From NCBI GenBank assembly GCA_000632805.1, contig CP007444.1, positions 2,592,772 through 2,656,771 of the forward strand: a stretch of DNA of 64,000 nt. The letters run 5' to 3'. The translations under genes were made by a program, and so were the position numbers. Origin of the DNA: Dyella jiangningensis. Lineage in GTDB: Bacteria > Pseudomonadota > Gammaproteobacteria > Xanthomonadales > Rhodanobacteraceae. Every line of letters begins with the position of its first letter. The first letter of the stretch is position 1. The notes below the pieces were generated by a model, which ran no database searches, was not told the origin of the DNA, and saw only the letters and a list, made by a program, of their open reading frames with translations. Of the stretch, positions 46,228 to 56,463 are shown piece after piece.

Positions 46228-47001
46228 TCAGTGATCAGCGCCATCGGGCAGGCTGAAGCCGTACCGGGCCAGGATGGCACGCGCCGGCGCCTGCTGGACG
46301 TAGCGGGCGAAATCCTCGGCCAGCGTATTGCCGACGCCTCGCCTGGTCAGCACGAAACTCTGGCGCAGCGGCTCGTGCAACGACGCTGGCACCGGCGCGT
46401 AACTTCCCTTGCTCGGAGACGCCAGCACCAGCGATTCGGCGACCAGCCCTACCTGCACGTTGCCGCTCTGCGCGAACTGAGCGGTCTGTGCGATATTCTC
46501 GCCAAACACCAGTCGCGGCTGCACCTGCTCCCAGATACCCGCGGCACGCAAAGCCTGCTCCGCCCGTTTGCCGTACGGCGCATGCTGCGGGTTGGCGATG
46601 GCGATGCGCCCGAAGCGCGCCTGTACCAGATCGGCGACCTGCACGTTTCGCATGTCGATGCTCGCGCTCCACATCACCAGGTGCCCTACCGCATACGGGA
46701 TGGGCTTGCCACCGGCCTTGCCGTGATCCACGAGCTGCTGCGGGTAGCTACTGTCGGCCGAGAAGAACAGCTCGAACGGCGCGCCCTGCTCGATCTGGGT
46801 AACCAGGGTTCCCGACGAGCCATAGACCACGTCGACCCGACTGCCTGCATGCTCCGTCTGATAAGCGGCCGCCAACTGATCCATCGCCTGATGCAGGTCG
46901 GCTGCCGCGGCCACCGTGATGCGCTCCTCCGCCAGGGCCGCCGATCCGGGCAAGAGCACCCAGGCAAGCATCAGCCATCCAAGGAATGCACCACGCTTCA
47001 T
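46228..47001 (-). CDS. modA: Molybdate-binding protein ModA
   Basis: 257 residues, periplasmic. The signal peptide MKRGAFLGWLMLAWVLLPG ends at ALAEE. Molybdate pocket residues lie in AAAADLHQAMD, YGSSGTLVTQI and FSADSSYPQ. AAGGAG precedes the ATG. First transport gene of the operon, after the unknown gene at 47073. Confidence 0.94.
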   Translation of the reverse strand: MKRGAFLGWLMLAWVLLPGSAALAEERITVAAAADLHQAMDQLAAAYQTEHAGSRVDVVYGSSGTLVTQIEQGAPFELFFSADSSYPQQLVDHGKAGGKPIPYAVGHLVMWSASIDMRNVQVADLVQARFGRIAIANPQHAPYGKRAEQALRAAGIWEQVQPRLVFGENIAQTAQFAQSGNVQVGLVAESLVLASPSKGSYAPVPASLHEPLRQSFVLTRRGVGNTLAEDFARYVQQAPARAILARYGFSLPDGADH

Positions 47002-47072
47002 TGCTTGCTCCTTCGGCCGCGCCCGCTTGTCGAAGTCCGAGCGTAGCCCAATGCACCGTCGATCCGTGTGAT

Positions 47073-47417
47073 TCAGTGGTGACGGCGGTGGCGCACGCTG
47101 TCCCTGACGTCCACGTCGAACAACAGTTCCAGCGTGTCGCCATCGCCGCGCCCCGGCAGGACGAACGCGAGCCCTTCGCGGGTCGGCAGGCGCGCGGCAT
47201 GCTCGCGCACGGCTGCCTCGGGAACGATCACCGTCCAGGCATCCGCCGCACCGACGATCTGCGCTTGGTGTCCCGTGTGCAGGCGCAAGGTGCACGACAC
47301 CGTGAATGCGTCGGCAAACCGACTGTGCGCCACGACAGAGTCACCGCCCAGCAGGCGTGCGAGCTCGTCCTCGTTGATGCGCACGCGCAGGTTCTGTCCT
47401 TCGATCTGCAGCTTCAT
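47073..47417 (-). CDS. Unknown protein in the molybdenum operon
   Basis: 114 residues, no signal peptide or membrane segment. It opens MKLQIEGQNLRVRINEDELA, is beta-rich and has a charged, His-rich end (DSVRHRRHH). An AAGGAG site lies 8-13 bases before the ATG. It lies one base after moeA2 and 71 bp before modA on the same strand, so it is surely co-transcribed. I recall similar small proteins beside Moco genes but no function. Confidence 0.7.
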   Translation of the reverse strand: MKLQIEGQNLRVRINEDELARLLGGDSVVAHSRFADAFTVSCTLRLHTGHQAQIVGAADAWTVIVPEAAVREHAARLPTREGLAFVLPGRGDGDTLELLFDVDVRDSVRHRRHH

Positions 47418-47418
47418 G

Positions 47419-48681
47419 TCAAGCTCCTTGCGAACGCGAGTGAGTAACCCAGGGCCATACGCCCGGCTGCAGGCTTGCCACCGCGACGCTGGTTCCCGCG
47501 GGTAGCGCGCCGGCATCTTCAACAAGAACGAGCCAGGCGTCCGCCTCGGCGAACGGACGAATGCGGAAAGGCTGCGGCTGGCTCATGACCTTCGTCACCC
47601 ATCGCCCATTGGCATCCTGCGAGAGCGAGGCGCGAAGGAAGTGCCGCAACCCTGGTTTGGGATGCTGATCGTCCGCGAGCACGGCGCGGAACTCCGGTTC
47701 CGCGGCTTGCCCCTGCAAGGCGCGAAGCAAGGGCACGGCGAAGAAGCGAAAACCCACCGCGACCGCCATGGGCGTGCCGGGCAGCGCCAACACGACAGGG
47801 CCATCATGGAAGCGTGCCGCCAGCAAGGGCTTGCCCGGCCGGATGGCGACCTTGTGGAACAGCAGCTCCGAGCCGAGATCGCGCAACGTATCGGGCACGA
47901 AGTCGTACCTCCCCATCGATACCGCGCCGGTGCTGATGATCAGGTCGACCCCGGCACGTCGTGCGCGCTCAACGGCGTCGGCATACGTCACTGCGGTGTC
48001 GTCGACGGTCTCGCAGGACACGACTCGCACGCCGATGCCCGCGAGCGCCGCGGACAGATACGGGCCGTTGGAGTTGTAGATCTCGCTATCGGCCAAAGGT
48101 CGCGTCGGATCGGCCTGCAGCTCCTTGCCCGTGCAGATGATGGCGACACGCGGCGAACGGGCAACGCTCACCTCGTACACACCCAGCGACGCCAGCAACA
48201 TCACTTGCGCGGGCCCGACGCAGGTACCTGCGACCAGCGCCACGTCATCTTGCCTGACGTCGCTGCCGGCATAGCGGACATTCGCCCCGGCCTCCAGGGT
48301 ATCGAGCAGGCGGATGCGCGAAGGCGCGCCGTCATTGCGCGACGCCAGCAATTCGGTGCGTTCCACCGGAACAACGGCATCCAGCCCGTCGGGCAGCCGC
48401 GCTCCGGTCATGATTTCCCATGCCAGCCCGGCGGATGCACGCGGCGCGTCGCCTGCAGCCTGCGAGCCCGCAACCTCGTGCTCCGAACCGCCGTCTAGCC
48501 GTCCGTTCGTGGCCAGGGCGAAACCATCCATGGCGGCATGATCGAACGACGGCAGTGCAATCGGACTATGTACGTCTTCCGCCAGCACCCGGCCCGATAC
48601 CAGGCCGATGGCAACGCGCTCGGCATCCGTTCGCCGCGCGTGGACCAAAAGTTCTTGCAATGCCTGTAGGTATCCGATCAT
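47419..48681 (-). CDS. moeA: Molybdopterin molybdenumtransferase, copy 2
   Basis: 420 residues, first gene of the minus-strand molybdenum operon. MoeA markers: SFDHAAMDGFAL, TGARLPDGLDAVVPVE, CTGKEL, STGAVSMGRYDFVP and ALPGTPMAVAVG. It differs from copy 1 in several of these loops (SGAVSMG-type versus SGGVSMG). Start ATG at 48679-48681. It is divergent from the OFA transporter. Confidence 0.9.
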   Translation of the reverse strand: MIGYLQALQELLVHARRTDAERVAIGLVSGRVLAEDVHSPIALPSFDHAAMDGFALATNGRLDGGSEHEVAGSQAAGDAPRASAGLAWEIMTGARLPDGLDAVVPVERTELLASRNDGAPSRIRLLDTLEAGANVRYAGSDVRQDDVALVAGTCVGPAQVMLLASLGVYEVSVARSPRVAIICTGKELQADPTRPLADSEIYNSNGPYLSAALAGIGVRVVSCETVDDTAVTYADAVERARRAGVDLIISTGAVSMGRYDFVPDTLRDLGSELLFHKVAIRPGKPLLAARFHDGPVVLALPGTPMAVAVGFRFFAVPLLRALQGQAAEPEFRAVLADDQHPKPGLRHFLRASLSQDANGRWVTKVMSQPQPFRIRPFAEADAWLVLVEDAGALPAGTSVAVASLQPGVWPWVTHSRSQGA

Positions 48682-48949
48682 GAGGCGGTATCGCGATTCG
48701 TCCTGACGGGTTTGGCATGGTGCAACGTAGACACGCTCGGCGCGAGTCACTGTACACGCAAGAGTTCCTCTCATTCTTCCATCAATATGCGCTGCATCGC
48801 AGCAACGCCGAAGGTTTCGAGCTGCGGCGTGTCGGCGCACGAACCCGGCGGCACGTTCGACTTAAGTCGGGTGGCGCTATCTGGCGCACCGCCTTAAAGA
48901 TCGCGCTTGATGCCCGGCCCCCTGGCCTGGCGACAACCGGGGGTTGCTT
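48682..48949. promoter_or_regulatory. Divergent promoter region of the Moco operon and formate genes
   Basis: 268 bp with start sites on both sides. Contains the short palindrome GCTGCATCGCAGC (48791-48803). I found no clear match to the ModE or FNR consensus. Confidence 0.5.
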
Positions 48950-50608
48950 ATGGTGAGCGTGCCGGAAGCAGATGTCCTTACGACGGCGAACGGAGTATCG
49001 CCGGGAATGCTGGCCAGGGAGCGCACGATCGCAGGGCCACGATTCAATCGCTGGCTGGTACCACCCGCGGCATTGGCCATTCACCTCAGCATCGGCATGG
49101 CCTACGGGTTCTCCGTGTTCTGGCTGCCGATGACCAAGCTGGTCACCGAGGCCGATCCGGCCGTTTGCGCGAAGCTCGGCTTCCTGGCCCAGCTGTTTGC
49201 CACCGATTGCAACTGGACGGTGCCTGCGGTCAACCATATCTTCGAAACCTTCATCGCGATGCTCGGCATCTCGGCCGCCATCTGGGGCGCGTGGCTGGAG
49301 CACGCCGGCCCGCGCAAGGCGGGTTTCATCGCGGCTTTGTGCTGGGGCGGCGGCCTGGTGATCGGCGGTATCGGGGTGTCGATGCACCAGCTGTGGCTGG
49401 TCTATCTCGGCGCAGGCGTGCTGGGCGGCATCGGCCAGGGCCTGGGTTACATATCGCCGGTATCGACCTTGATCAAATGGTTTCCCGACCGACGAGGGCT
49501 CGCCACGGGCTTCGCCATCATGGGTTACGGAGGCGGCGCCATGATCGGCGCGCCGATCGCCGTGGCCCTGATGCAGAAATTCGCCACCAACGGCGTGCCT
49601 GGCGTGTCGTCCACCTTGATCTGCATGGGCCTGCTCTACGTCGTCGCCATGTCCGCCGGCGCCTTCGGTTTCCGCGTGCCACCCACCGGCTGGCGTCCGC
49701 TCGGGTGGACGCCACCGGCCGAGTCGTCGAATAAGCTCATCACCCATCGCCACGTGCATTTGCGCGACGCATGGAAGACACCGCAGTTCTGGCTGATCTG
49801 GACCGTGCTGTGCGTGAACGTGACGGCGGGCATCGGCGTGCTGTCGATGGCCAGCCCGATGTTCCAGGACGTGTTCGGCGGCAAGCTGCTGGGTCTTGGC
49901 GGTGCAGTCGATCTGAGCGCGGCGCAAAAAGCTGCGATCGCGGCGTCGGCCGCCGGGCTGGTGGGATTGATCAGCCTGTTCAACAGCCTGGGCCGCATCT
50001 TCTGGGCCTCGACCTCGGATTTCATCGGTCGCAAGACCACCTACTTCATCTTCTTCGCACTCGGCATCGCGCTGTACTGCACGCTGCCCACGCTGGGCCA
50101 CATGGGATTGGCCGGCGCATTCGTCATCGCCGTATGCATCATCCTGTCCATGTACGGCGGCGGCTTTGCCACCGTGCCGGCCTATCTCTCGGACATCTTC
50201 GGCACGCAGATGGTAGGTGCGATCCATGGTCGCCTGCTGACGGCATGGTCGGTGGCAGGCATCGTCGGCCCCTTCCTTATCGCAGCCGTGCGAGAAGCGC
50301 AGCTCGACGCGGGCGTTGCCAAGAACCTGGTCTACGACCGGACGCTCTACATCCTGGCCGTGCTGCTGCTGGTAGGCATGACCTGCAACCTGCTGGTAAA
50401 GCCGGTGAAGGAAACTGCCTTGATGAGCGACGAGGAATTGGACCGCGAGCGTTCATTGCAGCACGAGGCAACGGCCGTCTCCGTCGACGTCCAGAACGCG
50501 GCACGCGGCGGCTTCGGCCTCGTGGGGGTAGTGGCATGGGCAGCGGTTGGCATTCCCTTCCTGATCGGTGTATGGATAGCCATTGCAAAGGCTGCCGCGC
50601 TGTTCTGA
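48950..50608 (+). CDS. OFA family MFS transporter (oxalate/formate type)
   Basis: 552 residues, 12 helices, with the OFA pattern: [19 protein letters not shown], an insert of about 50 residues between helices 1 and 2, and [20 protein letters not shown] after helix 4. MFS motif [20 protein letters not shown] is present. Located directly upstream of fdsG (16-bp gap), so formate uptake is the natural guess. Start ATG 48950; GTG 48953 or ATG 49007 are alternatives. Confidence 0.87.
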   Translation: MVSVPEADVLTTANGVSPGMLARERTIAGPRFNRWLVPPAALAIHLSIGMAYGFSVFWLPMTKLVTEADPAVCAKLGFLAQLFATDCNWTVPAVNHIFETFIAMLGISAAIWGAWLEHAGPRKAGFIAALCWGGGLVIGGIGVSMHQLWLVYLGAGVLGGIGQGLGYISPVSTLIKWFPDRRGLATGFAIMGYGGGAMIGAPIAVALMQKFATNGVPGVSSTLICMGLLYVVAMSAGAFGFRVPPTGWRPLGWTPPAESSNKLITHRHVHLRDAWKTPQFWLIWTVLCVNVTAGIGVLSMASPMFQDVFGGKLLGLGGAVDLSAAQKAAIAASAAGLVGLISLFNSLGRIFWASTSDFIGRKTTYFIFFALGIALYCTLPTLGHMGLAGAFVIAVCIILSMYGGGFATVPAYLSDIFGTQMVGAIHGRLLTAWSVAGIVGPFLIAAVREAQLDAGVAKNLVYDRTLYILAVLLLVGMTCNLLVKPVKETALMSDEELDRERSLQHEATAVSVDVQNAARGGFGLVGVVAWAAVGIPFLIGVWIAIAKAAALF

Positions 50609-50624
50609 AAGGATCCACCACCAC

Positions 50625-51125
50625 ATGAAACGAGCGATAGACATCGCCGTGCTGCCGGCCATCCCCGAGCACATCCGCGTCGCGGTGCTCGAGGTGACCG
50701 CGAGCCTTAAAGATACGCCGGGCGCCCTGCTCCCCATTCTCCATGGGGTGCAGGACGCGCTCGGCTATGTGCCTGAGGAAGCCCTGCCCCTCATTGCGCG
50801 CGAGATGAACCTCTCGCGCGCTGATGTGCACGGCGTAATCAGCTTCTACCACTACTTCCGGCAGCAACCTGCCGGGCGGCGAGTGATTCATCTGTGCCGG
50901 GCGGAATCCTGCCAGGCCATGGGCGCCGTCAGGCTGGAGCAACATATCAAGCATCGGCTGCAGGTGGACTTTCACCAGACCACCGCCGATGGCGGGTATA
51001 CGCTGGAGCCGGTCTATTGCCTGGGCAACTGCGCATGCTCGCCTGCGATCATGGTGGATGGCGAGCTGAAGGGCCGCATGAGCCCTGAACGTTTCGACGC
51101 CTGGCTCGAGGCGCAAACCACATGA
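50625..51125 (+). CDS. fdsG: NAD-dependent formate dehydrogenase gamma subunit FdsG
   Basis: 166 residues, a NuoE-like thioredoxin fold. [2Fe-2S] ligands: [10 protein letters not shown] and [22 protein letters not shown] is typical. Transfers electrons between FdsB and FdsA. Overlaps fdsB (ATGA). Confidence 0.93.
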   Translation: MKRAIDIAVLPAIPEHIRVAVLEVTASLKDTPGALLPILHGVQDALGYVPEEALPLIAREMNLSRADVHGVISFYHYFRQQPAGRRVIHLCRAESCQAMGAVRLEQHIKHRLQVDFHQTTADGGYTLEPVYCLGNCACSPAIMVDGELKGRMSPERFDAWLEAQTT

Positions 51126-52681
51126 GCATCACCGTCTACGTACCCCGCGATGCCGGCGCCCTCTCGCTGGGCGCGGAAGAAGTGGCAACCGCCATCCGTC
51201 GTGAAGCATCACGGCGAGGCCTGCATATCCATATCGTCCGGAACGGTTCGCGCGGACTGTACTGGCTGGAACCCCTCGTCGAGGTCGAGACCTCGGCAGG
51301 CCGCGTTGCCTATGGACCTGTGCAGGCCGAAGACGTTTCAGCCTTGTTCGATGCGGATTTCCTGCATGGAGGACAACACGCGCTCTCGCATGGCCTCACC
51401 GGCGATATCGACTATTTGAAGAGCCAGCAGCGCCTCACCTTCGAGCGCGTGGGCGTGGTTGACCCGCAAAGCCTGGAGGACTATCGCGCGCACGGCGGTT
51501 ATCGCGGCCTTGCCGCCGCTCTGCACATGAGTAGCGAGGAAATCGTGCAGACCGTGCTCGATTCGGGCCTGCGTGGGCGCGGTGGCGCGGCGTTCCCGGC
51601 GGGCATCAAATGGAAGACCTGCCTGGATGCGCCGTCCTTCCACAAGTATGTGGTGTGCAATGCCGACGAGGGCGATTCGGGCACGTTCGCCGATCGCATG
51701 ATCATGGAAGGCGATCCGTTCGTGCTGATCGAAGGCATGACCATCGCCGGCCTGGCCGTTGGCGCGACGCAGGGTTACATCTACCTGCGCGTGGAATATC
51801 CGCACGCGCAGCGCGCACTGGAAACGGCCATCGCCACCGCCGAAGCCGCCGGCTATCTCGGCAACGACGTGTGCGGCAGCGGCAAGGCGTTCCAGCTCGA
51901 AGTCCGCATGGGCGGTGGCGCCTATATTTGCGGCGAAGAAACGTCGCTGCTGGAATCGCTGGAAGGCAAACGCGGGCAGGTAAGGTTCAAGCCGCCCTTG
52001 CCCGCGCTCCAGGGCCTGTTCGGCAAACCCACGGTGATCAACAACGTGGTCACGCTCGCCTCGGTGCCGATCATCCTTGATCGTGGCGCCGGTTATTACC
52101 GCGATTACGGGTTGGGCAAGTCGCGGGGCACCCTGCCCGTCCAGCTTGCAGGCAACCTCAAGCGCCCCGGACTCGTGGAGCGTGCATTCGGGCTTACGCT
52201 GCGCGAACTCGTCGAAGGCTATGGCGGCGGCACGGCCAGTGGCCGGCCGATACGGGCGGTACAGGTAGGCGGCCCGCTGGGCGCCTATATACCTGCGTCC
52301 CAACTCGATACGCCGATCGATTATGAAGCGTTCGTCGCCATCGGCGGCATGCTCGGGCATGGTGGCGTGGTGGTGTTCGACGACACCGTCGACATGGCCG
52401 CCCAAGCGCGTTACGCCATGGAATTCTGCGCCATCGAATCCTGCGGCAAGTGCACGCCCTGTCGGATCGGCTCCACGCGGGGCGTCGAGGTCATCGACCG
52501 CATCGTGGCGGGCGATGCACGGCAGCGAGAACGCAACGAAGTGCTGCTGCGCGACCTGTGCCAGACCATGATCGCCGGATCGCTCTGCGCGCTCGGCGGC
52601 ATGGCGCCCTTCCCTGTGCTCAGTGCGCTCGATCACTTCCCCGAAGATTTCGCAGGCGCGGCCGACAAGGCCAGCGCCTGA
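51122..52681 (+). CDS. fdsB: NAD-dependent formate dehydrogenase beta subunit FdsB
   Basis: 519 residues, NuoF-like. Glycine-rich NADH/FMN site [17 protein letters not shown] and [14 protein letters not shown], then [17 protein letters not shown]. [4Fe-4S] cluster [12 protein letters not shown] plus distal Cys in [10 protein letters not shown]. An N-terminal thioredoxin-like extension of about 130 residues is present, as in FdsB. It hands formate-derived electrons to NAD+. Confidence 0.94.
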   Translation: MSITVYVPRDAGALSLGAEEVATAIRREASRRGLHIHIVRNGSRGLYWLEPLVEVETSAGRVAYGPVQAEDVSALFDADFLHGGQHALSHGLTGDIDYLKSQQRLTFERVGVVDPQSLEDYRAHGGYRGLAAALHMSSEEIVQTVLDSGLRGRGGAAFPAGIKWKTCLDAPSFHKYVVCNADEGDSGTFADRMIMEGDPFVLIEGMTIAGLAVGATQGYIYLRVEYPHAQRALETAIATAEAAGYLGNDVCGSGKAFQLEVRMGGGAYICGEETSLLESLEGKRGQVRFKPPLPALQGLFGKPTVINNVVTLASVPIILDRGAGYYRDYGLGKSRGTLPVQLAGNLKRPGLVERAFGLTLRELVEGYGGGTASGRPIRAVQVGGPLGAYIPASQLDTPIDYEAFVAIGGMLGHGGVVVFDDTVDMAAQARYAMEFCAIESCGKCTPCRIGSTRGVEVIDRIVAGDARQRERNEVLLRDLCQTMIAGSLCALGGMAPFPVLSALDHFPEDFAGAADKASA

Positions 52682-52693
52682 GGAGAGAGAACC

Positions 52694-55618
52694 ATGCTGT
52701 CCATCGTCGACATCGACTACGGTACGCCCAAATCCCCATCCGAGCGCCTGGTCGAACTGCATATCGACGGCCGCAGCATCCGCGTGCCCGAAGGCACGTC
52801 GGTGATGCGCGCCGCGGCGCAAGCCGGCATCGCGATCCCCAAGCTGTGCGCCACCGACATGCTCGAAGCCTTCGGCTCGTGTCGCCTATGCCTGGTGGAG
52901 ATCGACGGTCGCAAGGGCTATCCAGCCTCGTGCACCACGCCCGTCGCCGCGGGCATGAAAGTGAATACGCAGACACCAAAGCTGGCGGAAATCCGCCGCG
53001 GCGTGATGGAACTCTACATCTCCGATCACCCGCTCGATTGCCTAACCTGCCCTGCGAACGGGCATTGCGAGCTGCAGGACATGGCCGGCGTCGTCGGCCT
53101 GCGCGAAGTACGTTACGGGTACGACGGCGCCAATCATGTTTTTGCAACCGTCCCTGCGCGCGAAGATCAAGCGACTGCCATCCATGGCCGCACTTCGCAA
53201 CAACAGCCCAATCCCTATTTCGCCCCCAAGGACGACTCCAACCCGTACTTCAGCTTCGACCCTTCCAAGTGCATCGTCTGCTCGCGCTGCGTGCGCGCAT
53301 GCGAAGAGGTGCAAGGCACGTTCGCGCTGACCATCCAGGATCGCGGCTTCGCCTCCAAGGTGTCGGCCAGCCAGAACAGCCGGTTTCTGGATTCCGAATG
53401 CGTGTCCTGCGGCGCCTGCGTGCAGGCCTGCCCGACCGCGACGCTGTCGGAGAAGTCGCTGATCGACAAGGGCCAGGCCGAGCACAGCGTGGTGACGACG
53501 TGTGCCTATTGCGGTGTTGGCTGCAGCTTCCGCGCCGAGATGAAGGGCCAGGACATCGTGCGCATGGTGCCGAACAAGGATGGCCATGCGAACCACGGCC
53601 ACTCGTGCGTGAAGGGGCGCTTTGCCATCGGCTACGCCTCGCACCCGGATCGCATCACCACGCCGATGATTCGCGCAAAGATCTCCGATCCATGGCGCGT
53701 GGTCAGCTGGGAAGAAGCTGTGGCCCACGTTGCCAGTGAGTTCAAGCGCCTGCAGGCGACCCACGGCAAGCACGCCATCGGCGGCATCACCTCGTCGCGT
53801 TGCACCAACGAGGAAACCTACCTCGTGCAGAAGCTGGTGCGCGCCGGTTTCGGCAACAACAACGTGGACACTTGCGCGCGCGTCTGTCACTCGCCCACCG
53901 GATACGGACTCAAGTCCACCATCGGCGAATCGGCAGGCACGCAGGATTTCGATTCGATCGAATCGACCGACGTGGTGCTGGTGATCGGGGCAAATCCTAC
54001 GGATGCGCACCCTGTGTTCGGCTCGCAGATGAAGCGCCGCCTGCGCGAAGGCGCGCGCCTGATCGTGATTGATCCGCGCCGCATCGACCTCGTGCGCACG
54101 CCTCACGTGGCGGCGGATTTTCATCTCAAGCTGCGCCCCGGCACCAACGTCGCCATGCTCAACAGCCTGGCCCATACGATCGTTACCGAAGGCCTGGTCG
54201 ATGAAGACTTCGTGGCCCGCCGCTGCGAGCCCGAAGCGTTCGCCAGATGGCGAACCTTCGTCGCGCAGGACAAGTACAGCCCGGAAGCCATGGAGGAAAC
54301 AACCGGCGTCGCGGCCGAGCTCGTGCGTGGCGCCGCACGCCTCTATGCCCGCGGCGGCAACGCGGCGATCTATTACGGCCTGGGCGTCACCGAGCATGCC
54401 CAGGGTTCCACGGCGGTGATGGGCATCGCCAATCTCGCCATGGCCACCGGCAACATCGGCCGCAAGGGCGTGGGCGTGAATCCCTTGCGTGGCCAGAACA
54501 ACGTCCAGGGCTCCTGTGACATGGGTTCGTTCCCACACGAATTCACGGCATACCGGCACGTGAGCGACGACGCCGTGCGCCACAGTTTCGAGGAAGCCTG
54601 GGGCGTTCCGCTGCTGGCCGAGCCGGGCTTGCGCATTCCCAACATGTTCGAGGCTGCGCTGGACGGTACGTTCAAGGGGCTTTACATCGAAGGCGAGGAT
54701 ATCGCGCAGTCCGATCCGGATACGCAGCACGTCACCGCGGCACTCACCGCGATGGAGTGCATCGTGGTGCAAGACCTGTTCCTCAATGAAACCGCCAAGT
54801 TTGCCCACGTCTTCCTGCCCGGCAGTTCGTTCCTGGAGAAGGACGGCACGTTCACCAATGCCGAGCGGCGTGTATCGCGCGTCCGCAAGGTGATGGACCC
54901 CAAGGGTGGATACGCTGACTGGGAGGTCACTCAATTGCTGGCGCAAGCCATGGGCTATCCGATGCACTACACGCATGCTTCGGAGATCATGGACGAGATC
55001 GCCAGGCTCACCCCGACGTTCCAGGGCATCAGCTTCGCCAAGCTCGAGGAACTGGGCTCGGTGCAGTGGCCGTGCAACGACGAGCATCCGCTGGGCACGC
55101 CCGTCATGCACGTCGATGAATTCGTCCGCGGCAAGGGCCGCTTCATGCTGACCGAGTACGTGCCCACGTCGGAAAAGGTCAACGCGGAGCACCCGTTGAT
55201 CCTCACCACTGGCCGCATTCTCAGCCAATACAACGTGGGTGCTCAGACGCGACGCACCGCCAACGTGATGTGGCACGACGAGGATCGCCTGGAGATCCAC
55301 CCGCACGACGCCGAAGAACGCGGCGTGGAAGACGGCGACTGGGTCGGCATTACCAGTCGTTCGGGCGAGACCGTGCTGCGCGCGCTCATTTCCGAGCGCA
55401 TGCAGCCTGGCGTGGTCTACACCACCTTCCACTTCCCTGGCTCGGGCGCCAACGTCATCACCACGGACAATTCCGACTGGGCCACCAACTGTCCCGAGTA
55501 CAAGGTGACCGCCGTGCAGGTCACGCGCGTTACCCAGCCGTCCGACTGGCAACGACGCTACCGCGCCTTTACGGAAACGCAGGAAGCACTTCTCGACCAG
55601 TCGGTGAAGCCCGCTTGA
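52694..55618 (+). CDS. fdsA: NAD-dependent formate dehydrogenase alpha subunit FdsA
   Basis: 974 residues, catalytic subunit. [2Fe-2S] at Cys52, 63, 66 and 80. His/Cys cluster in SDHPLDCLTCPANGHC. Two [4Fe-4S] ferredoxin sites: CIVCSRCVRAC and CVSCGACVQACP. A further CAYCGVGC cluster starts at about residue 270, and the bis-MGD domain follows. The molybdenum ligand is Cys398 with His399 (ARVCHSPTG), a cysteine rather than selenocysteine. No Tat signal, so cytoplasmic. Preceded by GAGGAGAGAG. Confidence 0.96.
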   Translation: MLSIVDIDYGTPKSPSERLVELHIDGRSIRVPEGTSVMRAAAQAGIAIPKLCATDMLEAFGSCRLCLVEIDGRKGYPASCTTPVAAGMKVNTQTPKLAEIRRGVMELYISDHPLDCLTCPANGHCELQDMAGVVGLREVRYGYDGANHVFATVPAREDQATAIHGRTSQQQPNPYFAPKDDSNPYFSFDPSKCIVCSRCVRACEEVQGTFALTIQDRGFASKVSASQNSRFLDSECVSCGACVQACPTATLSEKSLIDKGQAEHSVVTTCAYCGVGCSFRAEMKGQDIVRMVPNKDGHANHGHSCVKGRFAIGYASHPDRITTPMIRAKISDPWRVVSWEEAVAHVASEFKRLQATHGKHAIGGITSSRCTNEETYLVQKLVRAGFGNNNVDTCARVCHSPTGYGLKSTIGESAGTQDFDSIESTDVVLVIGANPTDAHPVFGSQMKRRLREGARLIVIDPRRIDLVRTPHVAADFHLKLRPGTNVAMLNSLAHTIVTEGLVDEDFVARRCEPEAFARWRTFVAQDKYSPEAMEETTGVAAELVRGAARLYARGGNAAIYYGLGVTEHAQGSTAVMGIANLAMATGNIGRKGVGVNPLRGQNNVQGSCDMGSFPHEFTAYRHVSDDAVRHSFEEAWGVPLLAEPGLRIPNMFEAALDGTFKGLYIEGEDIAQSDPDTQHVTAALTAMECIVVQDLFLNETAKFAHVFLPGSSFLEKDGTFTNAERRVSRVRKVMDPKGGYADWEVTQLLAQAMGYPMHYTHASEIMDEIARLTPTFQGISFAKLEELGSVQWPCNDEHPLGTPVMHVDEFVRGKGRFMLTEYVPTSEKVNAEHPLILTTGRILSQYNVGAQTRRTANVMWHDEDRLEIHPHDAEERGVEDGDWVGITSRSGETVLRALISERMQPGVVYTTFHFPGSGANVITTDNSDWATNCPEYKVTAVQVTRVTQPSDWQRRYRAFTETQEALLDQSVKPA

Positions 55619-56463
55619 CGACGCCCGGCCGGGACCAATGCGCGCAAGGCTACGTGACCCGTCCGGTGGACCGGTGGCGGCATGGCGAGTCCACGCACGA
55701 GAACGACTTCGTCGCCGAAGAGGTGCCTGTCGCGATGGTCTACAACGGCGCTACCTTCGCCGTGATGATGGCCACGCCGCACGACCTGGATGACTTTGCC
55801 CTGGGCTTCTCGCTCAGCGAAGGGCTGATCAAGGACCCTTCGCAATTGCTGCAGTTGGAAAGTCATGCGCTTATCGAAGGCATCGAACTGGCCATCCGGG
55901 TCACCGACAACGCCGCCGGCGCGCATCTTGAGAAGGAGCGCCAACGCCTGCTGCCCGGCCGTAGCGGCTGCGGCATCTGCGGTACGCGCGACCTCGAGCA
56001 GGCCATCCGCCATGGCAACGCCGTCGGTGAGGGCCATGTCATCACACGTGATGCGCTCGAGCGGGCACTACAAGAGCTTCAGTCGCGCCAACCGATGAAT
56101 GCGGCCACGGGCGCCGTCCATGCGGCCGCCTGGGCCGATCGCGAGGGCCAGATCCTGCTGGTACGTGAAGACGTCGGTCGTCACAACGCGCTGGATAAGC
56201 TGATCGGCGCGATGCGCCGCGGGGGTGTCGACCCTGGCGACGGTCTGGCATTGGTCACCAGCCGCGCCAGCTATGAAATGGTGACCAAGGCCACCAGCGC
56301 GGGCATCACCGTACTGGCGGCGATTTCCGCGCCGACGGCGCTGGCGATCGAGCTGGCGCGCAGCGCGGGCATCACCCTCGTGGGATTCACCAGGCCTGGC
56401 GGCCACAACATTTACACACACCCCGATCGCCTGCAGCCGCCGGCGCAGCAGGAGAGGCCATGA
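55615..56463 (+). CDS. fdhD: Formate dehydrogenase sulfurtransferase FdhD
   Basis: 282 residues from the TTG at 55615, which overlaps the fdsA stop (TTGA). No ATG is available upstream; a GTG at 55654 is the other option, still before the conserved domain (EEVPVAMVYNG, LDDFALGFSLSEG). The CxxC pair Cys119/Cys122 in GCGICGTRDLE moves sulfur to the molybdenum cofactor. Also GREDVGRHNALDKLIG-like REDVGRHNALDK and SRASYEMVTKA. Maturation factor for FdsA, hence its place in the operon. Confidence 0.9.
   Translation: MTTPGRDQCAQGYVTRPVDRWRHGESTHENDFVAEEVPVAMVYNGATFAVMMATPHDLDDFALGFSLSEGLIKDPSQLLQLESHALIEGIELAIRVTDNAAGAHLEKERQRLLPGRSGCGICGTRDLEQAIRHGNAVGEGHVITRDALERALQELQSRQPMNAATGAVHAAAWADREGQILLVREDVGRHNALDKLIGAMRRGGVDPGDGLALVTSRASYEMVTKATSAGITVLAAISAPTALAIELARSAGITLVGFTRPGGHNIYTHPDRLQPPAQQERP

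Noticed and set aside
48682..48949. ModE operator before the molybdenum operon
   Set aside because: I looked for the paired TAT/ATA core of the E. coli consensus and found none on either strand.
53042..55552. An 836-codon minus-strand open frame across fdsA
   Set aside because: Antisense shadow of a certain gene; no domain, no ribosome site.
52694..55618. Possible selenocysteine formate dehydrogenase
   Set aside because: The molybdenum ligand codon is cysteine (CHSPTG) and there is no in-frame TGA at that point.
50625..55618. Complex I fragment (nuoEFG)
   Set aside because: The large subunit has the bis-MGD active site with Cys-His and is followed by fdhD and fdsD, which fix the identity as formate dehydrogenase.
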